The notes beneath the pieces are model-generated. The model did no database searches, was not told the origin of the DNA, and saw only the letters and a list, made by a program, of their open reading frames with translations. A stretch of DNA of 64,000 bases from Euglena gracilis (Eukaryota; Euglenida; Euglenophyceae; Euglenales), in contig CP154955.1 of NCBI GenBank assembly GCA_039621445.1, forward strand, positions 16,534,691 to 16,598,690. Direction: 5' to 3'. Shown one piece after another: positions 17,368 to 28,300 of this stretch. The first letter of the stretch is position 1; every line of letters begins with the position of its first letter. The position numbers and the translations under genes were made by a program.

Positions 17368-20300
17368 GTGTTGTGTTCTGTTGTGTTGTGTCATGTTGTG
17401 TCGTGCCGTGTTGTGCGGTGCTGTGTGGAGAGAATTACAGTGCCACACTTGCTTCGACAATTCGACACGCCTGGCCATTGATGGGCCGCTCCTGCAGCGT
17501 GCACAGCTCCATCAGCACGATGCCGAGGCCCCACATGTCCACCTTGGAGTCGTACTTCTGCTGCAACATCAGCTCCGGGGCGAAGTAGTACGGCGTCCCC
17601 ACCACGGTCCGCCGCCCCGTGGCGGTGATGGCCGTGGACAGCCCGAAGTCCCCCGCAGGGGCCGTGGAGGTGCATGGGCCAGGTTGCCCGCAATGTTCTC
17701 GCCAGAACTCTGTGTAGCACGCTGAGGGGCTTCCACACTGGGCATTTGCTGTCACGACCAAGTGAAGGGGAGGTCCGGACTCCCATGTCAGAAAATCAAA
17801 AACAAAAGCAAATCTGGCGCAATGTGCCACAACTTTTGGGATTCAAAATGTGAAATACACATACATATTACACAAATAATGTGTGTGTATGTGTGTGTGA
17901 ATAAAAAACCATCACACACCTGTTGTTAGAAAATGTCGCACTTGACAAGGCCGACCCATAAAAACCGTATGTGTTGGAGGTCGACAGCAGTGATTATGCA
18001 GTCGGCGGTGTGTTGAGTCAACATAATGCGTCCAATGAACGCACCCTGTGGTGTTCTTCAGCAGATACACACATATATGCATATATGTGGGATCACGTAC
18101 CCCCCCCAGTCCAAGACACATCAAAGTTCCAGGATTTGTGCTGTTGACAGAGGTGTGCTGACAAACACCAACGTAAGGCACTTCAATGAAACATATTGTT
18201 TCCAAAAAGTGGTGTGCCACGACTGTGAATGAACGAAAGAGGTGCAACTGTCCAGTCCTAAGCAGTGGAAAAGTTCTTTGGTTCCCAGGACCCCCTTTGT
18301 ACTGTGCGAATGTGTGCTGGATGTGAGGGCACGGCAAGTATGGTGCGATTTATAACAGGGTTTGCCTCCTGCAGCATGACGCAGACGCACATGCACAGGC
18401 ATAGATCACCAGGCGCCCCTGGCCACCAACCTTGACATCGTCCTGCGGTGAGAAACGGATTGGCACACAAAACCACTGAGGCCCTCTGTGGCGACTGGAG
18501 ATCATCAACTCCGTCATTATTATGCGAAGGGCTTCCCTAACTCCCCCCATCAGAGCACAACAAACACAAACAACAACCAATCCGCCTCTTGCCACTTTTT
18601 TTTCTCTCTAAACCCTCCAAGTCTAACCTGGGGTCTTTCTGTTTGAGAGGCAGGGCTTATGCTTTGGAGCTGGCTTTGTCGTTTTCTTGGTTTGCTTTGC
18701 TTCCTTGCTTTCTCTGAACGTGCCCACCCAACCACCCACATGCCAGTCAACTGGTCTGCCCATTTCCCACGGGCAGACCAGTGGAGGGTGCGCTGGAGAT
18801 GGAAAATGGAGAACGATGGCCCAGCCCGTTCCTCGCAAAAAAAAATACATCTGCATCCACTGGCGGAGTCAGTCTGCTCTTAACTGGGGGAAACAGGAAT
18901 GCATTACATGGACATTCAGGGTTCAATCCAAACATCGGCCAGTGAGATGTGGTGGGCAGAAACAAATATGGGAGCGTGCTAATACACCAAAGTGGGCAGT
19001 AAAAATTCGAAACACTTTACGCAATATATGCATCGTAAATACGTGTGCAACACAAATTCGAGGCGTGCACACGCACACACACACCTCGCCTGTAAAGAAC
19101 ACATTAGTTGGTTTTGGTTCCTGGAACGTACGCAATGCCATTGTCAAAAATGCTGTTCACAAGCAGGTACACAACACACACACACACACACACACTGCGC
19201 ACGCACACAACGCGCGCACGCACACACACCACACACAATACACAACCACGCAACACACTCACTCGCTCACCCACCGACCCAACCACCGACCCACCCACCT
19301 ACCCACTCACTCACTCACTCACTCACTCGCCCACTCACTCGCTCACTCACATGCACACACACACACACGCACACAGACATTCACTCACACATTCACTCAC
19401 ACACTCACTCACTCCCGCACACACGCACGCACACACGAGGTCAGTGTGCCCAAAAAAAGTGTGTGCGGCCCAGGGACAGGTCGCGGTGCAGGATGTCCTG
19501 GCCATGGATGTACTGCAGCGCACTGCTCAGCTGCGTCGCCCACTTCACGACGCGCGCCTCGTCGAAGCGGAGGTGCCGGCGCTTCGCGTCCCGAATGCGC
19601 TTGCTGACGTCGCCCTGCTCGCACAGCTCCATCACAAGGCACACGTGGAGGTCGTCATATCTGCGGGTAGGAAGGGCAGGCTTTGGGGATGCCCACCCTG
19701 CAGTGCCGGCACCGCGTGGCACTGCGTGTGGCACTGCGTGTGGCACTGCGTGGGCACTGCATGGCACTGAGTGGCACTGCGGGCCGCTAAACCACTTGTT
19801 TTTGCATCATTGGCTTTTTCGGGCCATCGAGGGCAATTCTGGTCATTTTGTGCAGCTTTTTTTCCTTTGGGCAAATTTGAACACTTCTGGCAAGAAATGT
19901 CGAACAATGACCTAAAAAATCCTGCACAGCACTACACCATTGAAGGTGCTTGCATCCAGGTCAAACGGCCCGCAGTGCCACGCAGTGCCATGCGGTGCCA
20001 CGCAGTCACGCAGTGCCGGCACTGCGGGGCGGGCATCCCATTTGATGTAAGGACAGATGGGGGGTGGGTCGGACCGGTCCAGAGGAGGGGGGGAGACCCC
20101 CCACCTAAACAGTGGCGCGGTCCGGGTGACTAATTATCGGCCTGGCGCCAAGCGCCGGGCTGAAATTTTTGACCCAAACAGCCAACAGCGCCATTTTTGA
20201 GCACCTTTGGGTAAAAATGGGGCAAAAATGCTGAAAAATTCAGCACGAAGCGCCAGAAAAGAAATTGACCTTTTGGGGGGGTCCCAGGTACCCCCCAGGT

Positions 20301-21426
20301 CGGTCTGGCCCCCCCCTTGGCAGGTGGGGGGGGGGGGGTTCAAACCCCCTGATCCAGGAGGGGGGGGGGCACCCACCACCAAACCACCCAAACCCGGTGC
20401 ACCCTCAATATTGAATATATATATATATACATGTACATATTCATATACATATCCATATAATATGTATATCTATATTATATGTATATGTATATGTAGATGT
20501 ATATGTATATGTATATGTATATGAATATGTATATCATATGCAGGGATCCTCACACGTCCGTGCTGGCCAAGGCCAAAATGTATCCGTGATTTTCCGTGAT
20601 TTTCCGTGATTTTCCGTGATTTTCCGTGAATTTCCTGTTTCCGGAAAAGGTCAAAAACCACATTCCATTCTGAACCGGAGCCATATTTGGGCGGTTGTGG
20701 CAGCAGATTGTTTCTCCTTATTATAGTCCTGGAGATCCCCCAGGGCCTTGACAACAGCTGAAGCCAATTCTGAGTGCTCAACCCCCAAGTTAAGCCCTTT
20801 GCAACCCTAACCCTAACCTTAACCCTAACCCTAACCCTAACCCTAACCCTAACCCTAACCTTAACCCTTTGCAGTTCCTATCCACACCTGAATGTGAAAA
20901 TAAAAAACATACAGGAGGGGAAAAAACAACCTTTTGTCCTTGAATTTTTTTCTTGATTGCCCCTAAATGGGTTGCCAAAACCCTGTCAGTGGACCGATAT
21001 AGCGATTGACCCTTCCGGATGCAGCCTGGGCGGAAAGGTGGAAGGTCATTCTGAATAAGCAAAAACCCACATGTCCTCAATTTGTGTGTATTTCTGGAGA
21101 ACACCTCTGTTGCTTTTGTTGTCCAATTTTGTGACTGGGAGACCAGAATGGAGGAAAGCGGCCACAAAATGATCTGTGATTGTCTGAATGAGGTTTTGCT
21201 TGATTGTCTGCTTGGAAAGGCAGAGAATGTGCAAAACATCCCATCAAAATGCATCTGCACAAACAAAGCACATTCAAAAAAAGACCAAAAAAATTTCCGA
21301 ACCCTCTGCCTCATCCGTGAATTTCCGTGATTTTCCGTGATTTCCGTGAAAATGGCCTTCCGCCCATTTCCGTGATCCTCCGTGAATTTCCGTGAATTTC
21401 CTTTTCAGGACGTGTGAGGATCCCTG

Positions 21427-21467
<41 letters not shown>

Positions 21468-21498
21468 CGTATACGTATACGTATACGTATACGTATAC

Positions 21499-21569
<71 letters not shown>

Positions 21570-23051
21570 CGTGTACGTATACATATACGTATATGTATAC
21601 GTATATGTGTATGTATATGTATATGTACATGAAAATATACACCAATGAATGAACTTTGCACTGTGAACCAGAACCTGAACCAGTGGAGACCAAGGCCATG
21701 CAACCTGTCCTTGTGGATGAAGAAATCCTTGTACCCGATGATGTGCTCGTGGCGCAGGTCCATCAGCATCTTGATCTCCCGCAGGGCGAAGTTCATCTCG
21801 TAGTTGTCCTTGCACAGGATCATCTTGCACGCGTATTGCACAAGGGTCTTCCGGTGCCGCACCCGCAGGATCTTCCCCTGCCCCCCAGTCAGACTTCCAT
21901 TTGGTGTGTCGTCTGGCAGCTGCCACCAGGCTTTTGCTTACGGACCCCGGGGGGGGGGGGGGAGGTCCACTGGCTAGAAATTTGAAATTTTGACTAGTTA
22001 GAAAAAGTGGACTAGCTAGACCCCCCTCCCCCCAGGGCGGTCCTTAAGCAAAAAAAAAGAAAAAATCCCGTCCCGGCACAGCCGAGAAATTTTTTTGAAA
22101 ATCCATGACCGAAAAGTGGCCGTATTTTGCCCGAAACGGGTCGACTTCGGGAAAAAAAGTGATTCCTGGCACTTTTGGAACATCGCCCATCCGCCCATAG
22201 CGTCAAAAAATGCGTTTTTCGACTTTTTGGTTTTCGACCCCCGTTCAAGTCCCGGTCGATCCTTGGTCGGGGGGGGCGGTCCTTAAGGGGCGGTCCTTAA
22301 CGGAAAAAAAAAAAACTTCCGGTCCCTTATGGACCGCCCTGCCTCCCCCCCGGGGGGGGGGGGGGGTCCGGGGTCCCCCCAACTGGAAAAAAAATTTCCT
22401 CCAGCGCTGTGCGCCGAGGTGGATATGGGGTTTTTAATAGGTTTTTGGCTGATTTCGTTCCAAAAAAAAAATCCCAGAAATGGCCAAAAACGGGCATTTT
22501 TGGTCATTTTGGGGTCCCAAAAAAATTTCCAGAGCTTCGCGCCGGCTTTTTCCACTAGCTAGCCCTGCTAGCAGACCCCCCCCCGGGGGGGTCTGCTAGA
22601 AATCCCACTAGCCAAATTTGAGCTCCTTCAAGCCCCCCCCCCGGGGGGGGGGGGATACTGCGATCCCTTAAGCAGAAGCCTGGCTGCCACCCCCGGGTAG
22701 TTGTCCCCTTGTGTTGCCCAAATAGTCACGGGCAATTGTCATTCTGTCAATTCTAACCCCCCCATTTAAGTGAACAGGCACGCACATTATTTGGACCGTA
22801 TCTTTGGGCCCTCGGGTGTGTGGCACTTATTTGGGCACTGCGCACCATTTGGGCACCGCGGGGGGATTTACCCAGCTCGTCGTCCTGCCTGATAGTTTGT
22901 TGGGCAGTTGTCACCCCCCCCCCCTGTGCTGCCCTAGTTGCCACGTAATGACTGACGCTCTAGGGGTAGGCACCCAAAAAATTTGGTGGAACATTCAAAA
23001 CAGAAGTCTGCCCCCACTTCCAATGCGGTACAGCTTCTCATACTCCTCCAT
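16470..23051 (-). CDS. NEK-like serine/threonine protein kinase, spliced
   Basis: The chosen start is the ATG at 23051, opening [14 protein letters not shown] at a kinase glycine loop. Exons: 23051 to about 23011; 21889-21705 ([17 protein letters not shown] with the VAIK-type Lys, LREIKML helix, [11 protein letters not shown]); 19660-19478 ([25 protein letters not shown]); about 17665-17471 ([31 protein letters not shown]); 17236-17069 (C-lobe, [14 protein letters not shown]); 16649-16470 (Pro-rich tail ending in TGA). Joints 2/3 and 5/6 are phase-consistent. The short segment between HRDL and DFG, which should carry the catalytic-loop Lys and Asn, was not found convincingly. The HRDL and GTPYY patterns and the W..Q...AL.YIH helix suggest the NEK family. 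The glycine loop is split by a hAT-like element. Confidence 0.82.
16700..17060. other. AT-rich last intron of the kinase
   Basis: It contains AAAAACGTGG twice (around 16825 and 16855) and a run of CGACACACA-type repeats near 17010-17040. Confidence 0.4.
17285..17425. repeat. TG/TGTGC microsatellite in a kinase intron
   Basis: GTGTGGTGTGG, GCTGTGCTGTG and a long TG run are followed by TTGTGTTGTG units. It lies between kinase exons 4 and 5. Confidence 0.9.
17720..19035. other. Kinase intron sequence
   Basis: Mixed low-GC sequence with ACATATATGC and GTGTGTGTA patches near 17860-18090. No exon for the missing catalytic loop was found here. Confidence 0.35.
19040..19440. repeat. AC and CACT(C) compound microsatellite
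   Basis: AC runs near 19070, 19180 and 19355, an ACGCGCGCACGC patch, and about twenty CACT/CTCA units at 19255-19420. It abuts the 3' end of kinase exon 3 within the intron. Confidence 0.95.
19690..20060. repeat. GCACTGCGTG-type short tandem repeats
   Basis: Repeats of GGCACTGCGTG at 19715-19785 and of CGCAGTGCCA at 19968-20030 face each other in opposite orientation. This forms a loose inverted repeat around about 180 bp of unrelated sequence. Confidence 0.6.
20060..20400 (+). repeat. G/C-run repeat with direct partner at 34.4 kb
   Basis: Shared words with 34380-34690 in the same order are GCGGTC(C/T)GGGTGAC, a block of AAAAATG units, GCGC(C/A)A(G/A)AA, AAATTGACCTTTTGGGGGG, and GGTCGGTC before a CCCCCCTTGGC block. 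The hairpin GGCGCCAAGCGCC is at 20143-20156. Confidence 0.75.
20410..20540. repeat. TATATG microsatellite, left of the telomere-bearing element
   Basis: Mixed ATATAC and TATATG units run up to the CAGGGATCC boundary at 20541. The array continues on the far side of the element at 21427. Confidence 0.9.
20541..21426. mobile_element. hAT-like element carrying a telomere-type array, 886 bp
   Basis: A perfect 19-bp inverted repeat, CAGGGATCCTCACACGTCC and its complement, bounds 20541-20559 and 21408-21426. Just inside both ends lie runs of TTTCCGTGA units (20584-20634 and 21309-21400), in the same orientation on both sides. The interior contains the CCCTAA array at 20803-20868. CAGGG ends fit hAT elements. 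A duplication cannot be verified because both flanks are TATATG microsatellite. It lies in a kinase intron. Confidence 0.75.
20803..20868. repeat. Interstitial telomere-type array (CCCTAA)n
   Basis: About ten to eleven CCCTAA units, two of them CCTTAA variants, flanked on both sides by CCCTTTGCA. The TTAGGG type is widespread in eukaryotes. It is internal to the element at 20541-21426, far from any chromosome end within this window. Confidence 0.95.
21427..21640. repeat. TATATG/TATACG microsatellite, right of the telomere-bearing element
   Basis: Runs of GTATAT and GTATAC units, with the TATACG variants clustered around 21465-21500 and 21565-21605. It ends about 65 bp before the 3' end of kinase exon 2. 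Confidence 0.95.
21890..23010. mobile_element. hAT-like element splitting the kinase glycine loop, 1121 bp with a nested copy
   Basis: Left end CAGACTTCCATTTGG and right end AAAACAGAAGTCTG are inverted repeats. Flanks CCCCCAGT (21882-21889) and CCCCCACT (23011-23018) match at 7 of 8 bases. Ignoring the element and one flank, the kinase reads GSGGQGKIL, a perfect GxGxxG loop, so the insertion is inside the coding region. A GT donor in one end (CTTCT/GTTTTG) and an AG acceptor in the other (GGAAG/TCTG) would remove it, adding 21 bases in frame. A second element (21927-22682) is nested inside. Confidence 0.82.
21927..22682. mobile_element. Nested hAT-like element, 756 bp
   Basis: Ends CAGGCTTTTGCTTACGGACC and CCCTTAAGCAGAAGCCTG are inverted repeats, and the 8-bp duplication GCTGCCAC is perfect (21919-21926, 22683-22690). 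It lies within the older element at 21890-23010. The interior includes AGCAGACCCCCC hairpins near 22575, CTAGCTAG words, and a block at 22290-22570 found inverted at 34740-35050. Confidence 0.9.
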
Positions 23052-23111
23052 TCGTGTGTGACCTGCCGAAGAGAAAGGTCGAGGAAGCCTTTTCTGCACT
23101 AAAAGGATAAA

Positions 23112-23819
23112 ATGTTCCTTTGCCAAAAGCAAAACGCCAGACTCCTGTGCAGACAAGCTTCAGACAACAAGGTGTCTTCTGTCACCTCATTGAGTCAAGA
23201 CGGGTTGATGGGAACACAATTGTCAGCACCGACACAGGGTTCCAGGATGAAACTGACGACTTTTCCCCACCCATTTCCCCCTACCTGGCACAGAAGCGCC
23301 AAGTGCGACAAGCAAATTAAACACAACATCCTCAAGAAGACGACCAAGCGTCTGCTTGATCACAAAAAAGGCTCATCGGCGGCGTGGATACAGAATGCAA
23401 AACATTTAGTTCTCCTCTTGAAATTGAACAGGTTCGGAAAGAAAGAGCAGATATATGAGTACAAACCATGGAAGAAGGGAGGAGAGCAAAACCTTTGGGA
23501 GTATGCAAACCTGAACCCAGAAGGGAGCCAAGCCTGCAGACATTTTATCCCCTCCCTTAACCGATGGCTTAAAGAGCCTCCACGGTATCCCACAGTCAGC
23601 CCAACACCCCCCAGCCCCCCCCCCACACTTGGGCCTCGAGTGCGATTTTTTTTGCGTACAAATAACTTTTGGGAGCAAATTTTGAAATATTTTTTTACGT
23701 ATATGGCCTGTTTTACTTACCTGCCGAATCCCCCCCGGAACAAAAATAACATCATCCTTTTCTGTGCAAGGTCAGCCCCATTGTCCTTTTGTGTGCCAGC
23801 TTTTCTTCCCGCCTTTTAA
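23112..23819 (+). CDS. Open frame of 235 codons, uncertain
   Basis: It starts about 60 bp from the kinase ATG, on the opposite strand. The product is Lys- and Pro-rich in the middle (KHLVLLLKLNRFGKKEQIYE; PTPPSPPPTLG) and has no domain I recognise. Splice-like or ribosome-context support is absent. It could be a chance frame, which this sequence produces often. Confidence 0.2.
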   Translation: MFLCQKQNARLLCRQASDNKVSSVTSLSQDGLMGTQLSAPTQGSRMKLTTFPHPFPPTWHRSAKCDKQIKHNILKKTTKRLLDHKKGSSAAWIQNAKHLVLLLKLNRFGKKEQIYEYKPWKKGGEQNLWEYANLNPEGSQACRHFIPSLNRWLKEPPRYPTVSPTPPSPPPTLGPRVRFFLRTNNFWEQILKYFFTYMACFTYLPNPPRNKNNIILFCARSAPLSFCVPAFLPAF

Positions 23820-24405
23820 TTCTCATTTTGCACATGTTGTGTTTAACGATGATGTGAGGTGTTGGTCATGCATGAACACTCCCCAGGCCAAATTTTTCTG
23901 GCGATCTCCAACCCCCTCCAAACACACCCAATGTCACCCATCACATACCCTCCACATACACACCCACACACCACACCCCCCATACCCCCCAATCACCCTA
24001 CAGTCTCCCACACCCAAGTTTGGAGGCTACATGTGAACAAGGGACCTGACAACTTCCAATGATTACCCAGGATCCTGACAGGTTCTGAGCATGACAGCAT
24101 TCCGGGGGGGGGGGAACTTGGGTGAGGGAGAGCAGGCACAATAACAACACCAAGAGGAAAAATCTTAAAGCTCCGTTGCAAAAGAGAGAAGAAGGAAGAA
24201 CAGAGGTCACGTGGATTCAGCGGGAGGGTCGCTAGACATTTTGCCGCCCCACTGAGACGACAGAAACAGCGAGATACGATTGCCATTTTGTGCGGTTGTG
24301 GGGTCTGGATGATCACGGTGTCTGGAATTTCACTTCGGCATCGACTGCAGCGCATCGGCATTGGCCGGAGATGTGGTGGAATGCAACACGGGGCGGTCAC
24401 AGGGC
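23820..24405. other. Spacer 3' of the oxygenase gene
   Basis: Mixed sequence with a CACACCC-rich patch (23930-23990). No exon recognised. The 3' untranslated region of the oxygenase should lie here. Confidence 0.4.
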
Positions 24406-24410
24406 AGGAC

Positions 24411-25306
24411 TCACTGCCCGTCGTCGCAGTACAGGAAGGCCACGATGATGTAGCGCACGCCAGCGGTGACCGGGTGGCCGCCGTGGTACAGGCTGCCGTC
24501 GAACCCAATGACCCCGCCCACGTCGCAGTTGCCTTCAAAGGCCTCCACAGCATGGCATTTACATAAAATGACCAAGCAAGGGGGGACTGCCGGTGGACTG
24601 ATGGAAAGGACAGACTTCAGGGAGAGCGGCCGATGGGGGCGGGGGAGTGGGTCTGAGCAATAGGTGGTCTGGGGGGACCTCTGGTCCACCGCCTCCCCAA
24701 GGTCCGCAAAATAGGTGCCGCCCCCGCTGTAGTCCGCGATGGGGTTCATAGCGATGGTGAGCGAGAACTGCGACTGGTCGGCGTGCAATGGCGGCAGGCC
24801 CACAGAGAAGGAGGTGGCTGGGACCAAATGCGTCCCATACGATGTGCAAGTGCACATGCCACAGACTTCTTTTTACAAACCCCCAGGGGAAGGGCCCCTT
24901 GTGCTTGGGCTTGGGGTCAAAAGTAACCTCTCCTCTCCCCTGTCTGCCCATGGAACTCGCCCGGGGTGCGACCTTGAAAGGATGCCTGGCATGCCACAAG
25001 GTGGTTTGGACGGGTTGGGCCGTGCGATAGCCGATTGGGAGAGGAATCTCTAGTACTGCAACGAACCTTCCATCCCTCAAGCCATGCCTCTTGGCCACGC
25101 CTCTGCGAACTCTCTGGGAACTCCGCGCCAAGAAACACACCCTGGGGGAGGTGCACCATCAGCAACAGAGATGGGGGGCCTGGGTGGCAGGAACCGTTGG
25201 GCCCCCGCGCAGTACTTCACCAGGAAGGCGTCGATGACCCGGATGCCGTCCGCCGGCCCCAGCACAGCCCGCCACCGAGATGGGGGGTCCGGGTCCCCAC
25301 CTCACA

Positions 25307-25359
<53 letters not shown>

Positions 25360-28300
25360 ACCACCACCACCACCACCACCGCGAATGCCAACGTCGGACT
25401 GGGCTGGCTGGGACGCGGAACTGGCGGCCGAGCAGCGGGAACACGGCGGTGGCCAGCATGGCATTGAGCCACGCCAGGCTGGCCGGCAGGGCGTGCAGTG
25501 GGATGTCGGGGGCCGGCCCGAAGCCGGTCACGTCCAGCACATGTGACCAACTTTGACGGCAGGATTTGCCAACTGAAATCCGAATGGCGGACCGGATTCC
25601 GACCTTTAATTGACACCACCCCAAAAAGCCAAAACCCTGTAAACCAGGTTTTGAATAGTGCTGAGCTCTTAATGTGACTTGCATGTAATGGACAGCCGAA
25701 AAGACTAGCATTGCAAATTTTGCCTAATTTATGATTTACATTTTGCACACTAATAACATGTGGTAACCCCCAATAACACCCCCTGGTGTGTTATTTGGGG
25801 GGTGTTATTTGGGGGGGGGGGGGTTATTTGGGGGGGTTTTGGGGGGTTGGGCACTGCTACCTTAACAGGTTCTTCCCAAACAATGTCTGATATCAGCATT
25901 GAGGATACCTTGTCCAGGGGTGCATCCCTGGTATCTGGGTCTTTTGCGGAAGAATTGGAAGAAGAATTATTTTCGGAACCATCCAGTGCGCAAGAGGAGG
26001 AGGAGGAAGAGAACCAAGGTTCAGCTGTGGCTGCCTCGCAAGCCGGAAAGCGTCGCCAGTGCGGTCAGCCCATTTGTGAAAAAAGAGCAATTTTGGAGTA
26101 CGAAGCAATGAACCCAAAGAGCAAATCGGCAATTTGTGCCAAATAACACATTTCGAACAACAACACATTCACAAAGTACTGGCTTGACAAAAAAAACGAA
26201 ATTTTCGGCATTTGTGATGCCATAAAAAAGGGAACACTTGGAAAACGGAAGAGGCTTTTTTGGGTGCAGGCTTTGCTTGCCGCGCTCTGCGGCCTGACAA
26301 AGCGGGGCAAGCAAAGCGAAAAGCAAGGCAGCCTTGTGGGGATGGTTCCAGCAAACAAAGGTGCTTTTCAAGGAGAAAACCCCCCTCACACGATAACATG
26401 TGGTTGAGAGGCAACGAGTTACCCTGGCACGCTTGCACCGCAAAGCTTTGGAGATATGCCCAGCATATGGTGTCCCAAAACGCAACTTGACAGCCAAGTG
26501 GCTTTCTGGCTTCCGCCGGAGGTATTTTTGCAATAGCAATGTCAGGGCTGACAAAGTTATTCTTTATAGGCACAAGGTAGCAGACAACAAGGAGAAGCGC
26601 CTTCTCAAGATTTCGGAACAAGCCATGCTCGAAAGAGCTCAGGGTTTCCATATGGCTACATGAGCAAAATCTGGGAGGTGTTCAGATTCCCAAGCTCGCA
26701 CGTGGCCAATATGGACGAAACCCCGTTGTCTTTCACGGGGTCTTCCAAGTCGCTTCACAGCCTCACAGTGAAAGACATGGACAACGTTGTTTGTATGGAT
26801 TATTTGCCATCAAAGACTTACAATCTGTTTGTTTGCAGGACCGAACCCCATCACCGAGGCAGACCACAAAAGAGTGCAACGTTGATCATCATTTTCTGCG
26901 CAAAAAGCCAGAAAATGAAACCAATGCTCTTGTTCAAGGGGGCAGAGCAGGTCGGTTTGTACGTCTTGGATACATACACCGTTCCTTTTCAGGTGACCCA
27001 CTTGACTGAACGGCGACAGTGGAGCCGAGACGCTGGTGTGCACTTCAACGTCATGCTTCAAAAATACATACCGGCCAGAGATCAATTTGTTCGTTGATTG
27101 TATCTCTTTTCCTGTTGCATTACAGGCAAGCACTGGCACCCGGAGTTTTGATCTTCGACTCGTGCAACAGCCACCTGACTGAATCAGTGAAGAAAGTCAT
27201 CCATGAAGCAGGAATTGCCCTGGCAGTGATACCAAAGGTAAAACCATGACAATGGTGGTTTTAAGTTGTGTTCTAATTCTTAGGGTATGACGCTGGCACT
27301 GCAATTCTTGGACTTGTACTTCTTCGCCCACTTCAAGCACCTGTACTCGTTAGAGATTGACAAGATAGTCGAAAACGTGGACAGCCCGAAACTGACGGTC
27401 TTGCAGAAGAGAGTGATCATGACCAAGGCCAGGTAGGAGTTGCGTGGAAGGTGATCGTCGCAAGCATAGACGGAGACTGTTCCGTAAGCTAGTCTACATT
27501 TGGGCGAAAGGCGGGCATGACATTCGCCTTGATGTGCTTCCGTCAAATGTGTTCAATCTGCTGTTAGCGCTCCCCACCATTCCGTGTCCTCTGACCCCTG
27601 CTAGTGTGCCGCTAAAGCTCACATGGAACTTGAGGATCTGTTTTTGCATCAGCTAACCACCCCTGCTCCAAAGCCTAAGCCCAAGGTCCTCCGTCATTCA
27701 GTTCTGACCTTAAAAAAAATAACCAGGATGTAGACAGTGTCTGTCTGAGCACTCCTGGACAAGGAATCCATCTGCTTATGCACGTTGTGCACAGGGGGGG
27801 ATGTCTTATTTGGGCGCTCAAAATCGACCCCCAAGGTGGGGGTGCTATTTCGGGGGGGGGGGTTATTTGGGGGGTGCTGTTTGGGGGGGCTTTGGTTCCC
27901 AAAAGATATGTTGTTCGTGCCTTTTTTCACCTGTGCAGTACATGTCTGATCTCATATGTGATGTTGTTGGGTCGTTTGTTGACTCTGTGTTGAGGAGGTT
28001 TTCAGAAATGAACATAGGGGCCCTGCATTCATTGGGGCCGGAGGCTGGGCGCTCCTTTTCTTCGCCCTCGCACTGATTTCCTCAAGCAATTGAAAAAGAT
28101 AGGCACTTCCATGGAAAGCAATAAAAAGTGGTATCATGAAAGCATGCAATTTGGGCAGAATCCAAAAAAAAGGCGCAGAAATCCCAGAAAAAAATGTGTA
28201 GTCTCCTTATTTGAGCAAATTTTCAGTGCCTCGTTTTGTCCAGACCAATTTTATCAACACCCTAGCAGCGACGTACAACCAGGGGTCGAGCAGAAGCCCC

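Noticed and set aside
17655-17710. hAT-like element at CAGGGGCCGTGG next to kinase exon 4
   Set aside because: The possible end is next to GTCCCCCG, but no matching second end or duplication was found.
18687-19915. Open frames of about 307 codons around 19 kb, plus strand
   Set aside because: They run through AC and CACT repeats and overlap, on the opposite strand, the kinase exon with [11 protein letters not shown] and HRDL.
20803-20868. True chromosome end
   Set aside because: The array is only about 66 bp, has unique sequence on both sides and lies inside a transposon-like element.
21311-21926. Frames of alternating Tyr/Thr or Ile/His at the TATATG array
   Set aside because: Microsatellite translation joined to the true kinase exon; only the part above about 21705 is coding.
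24739-25140. Plus-strand and alternative minus-strand frames near 24.7-25.1 kb
   Set aside because: They are shadows of the oxygenase exons, whose minus-strand frame carries the HxD motif.
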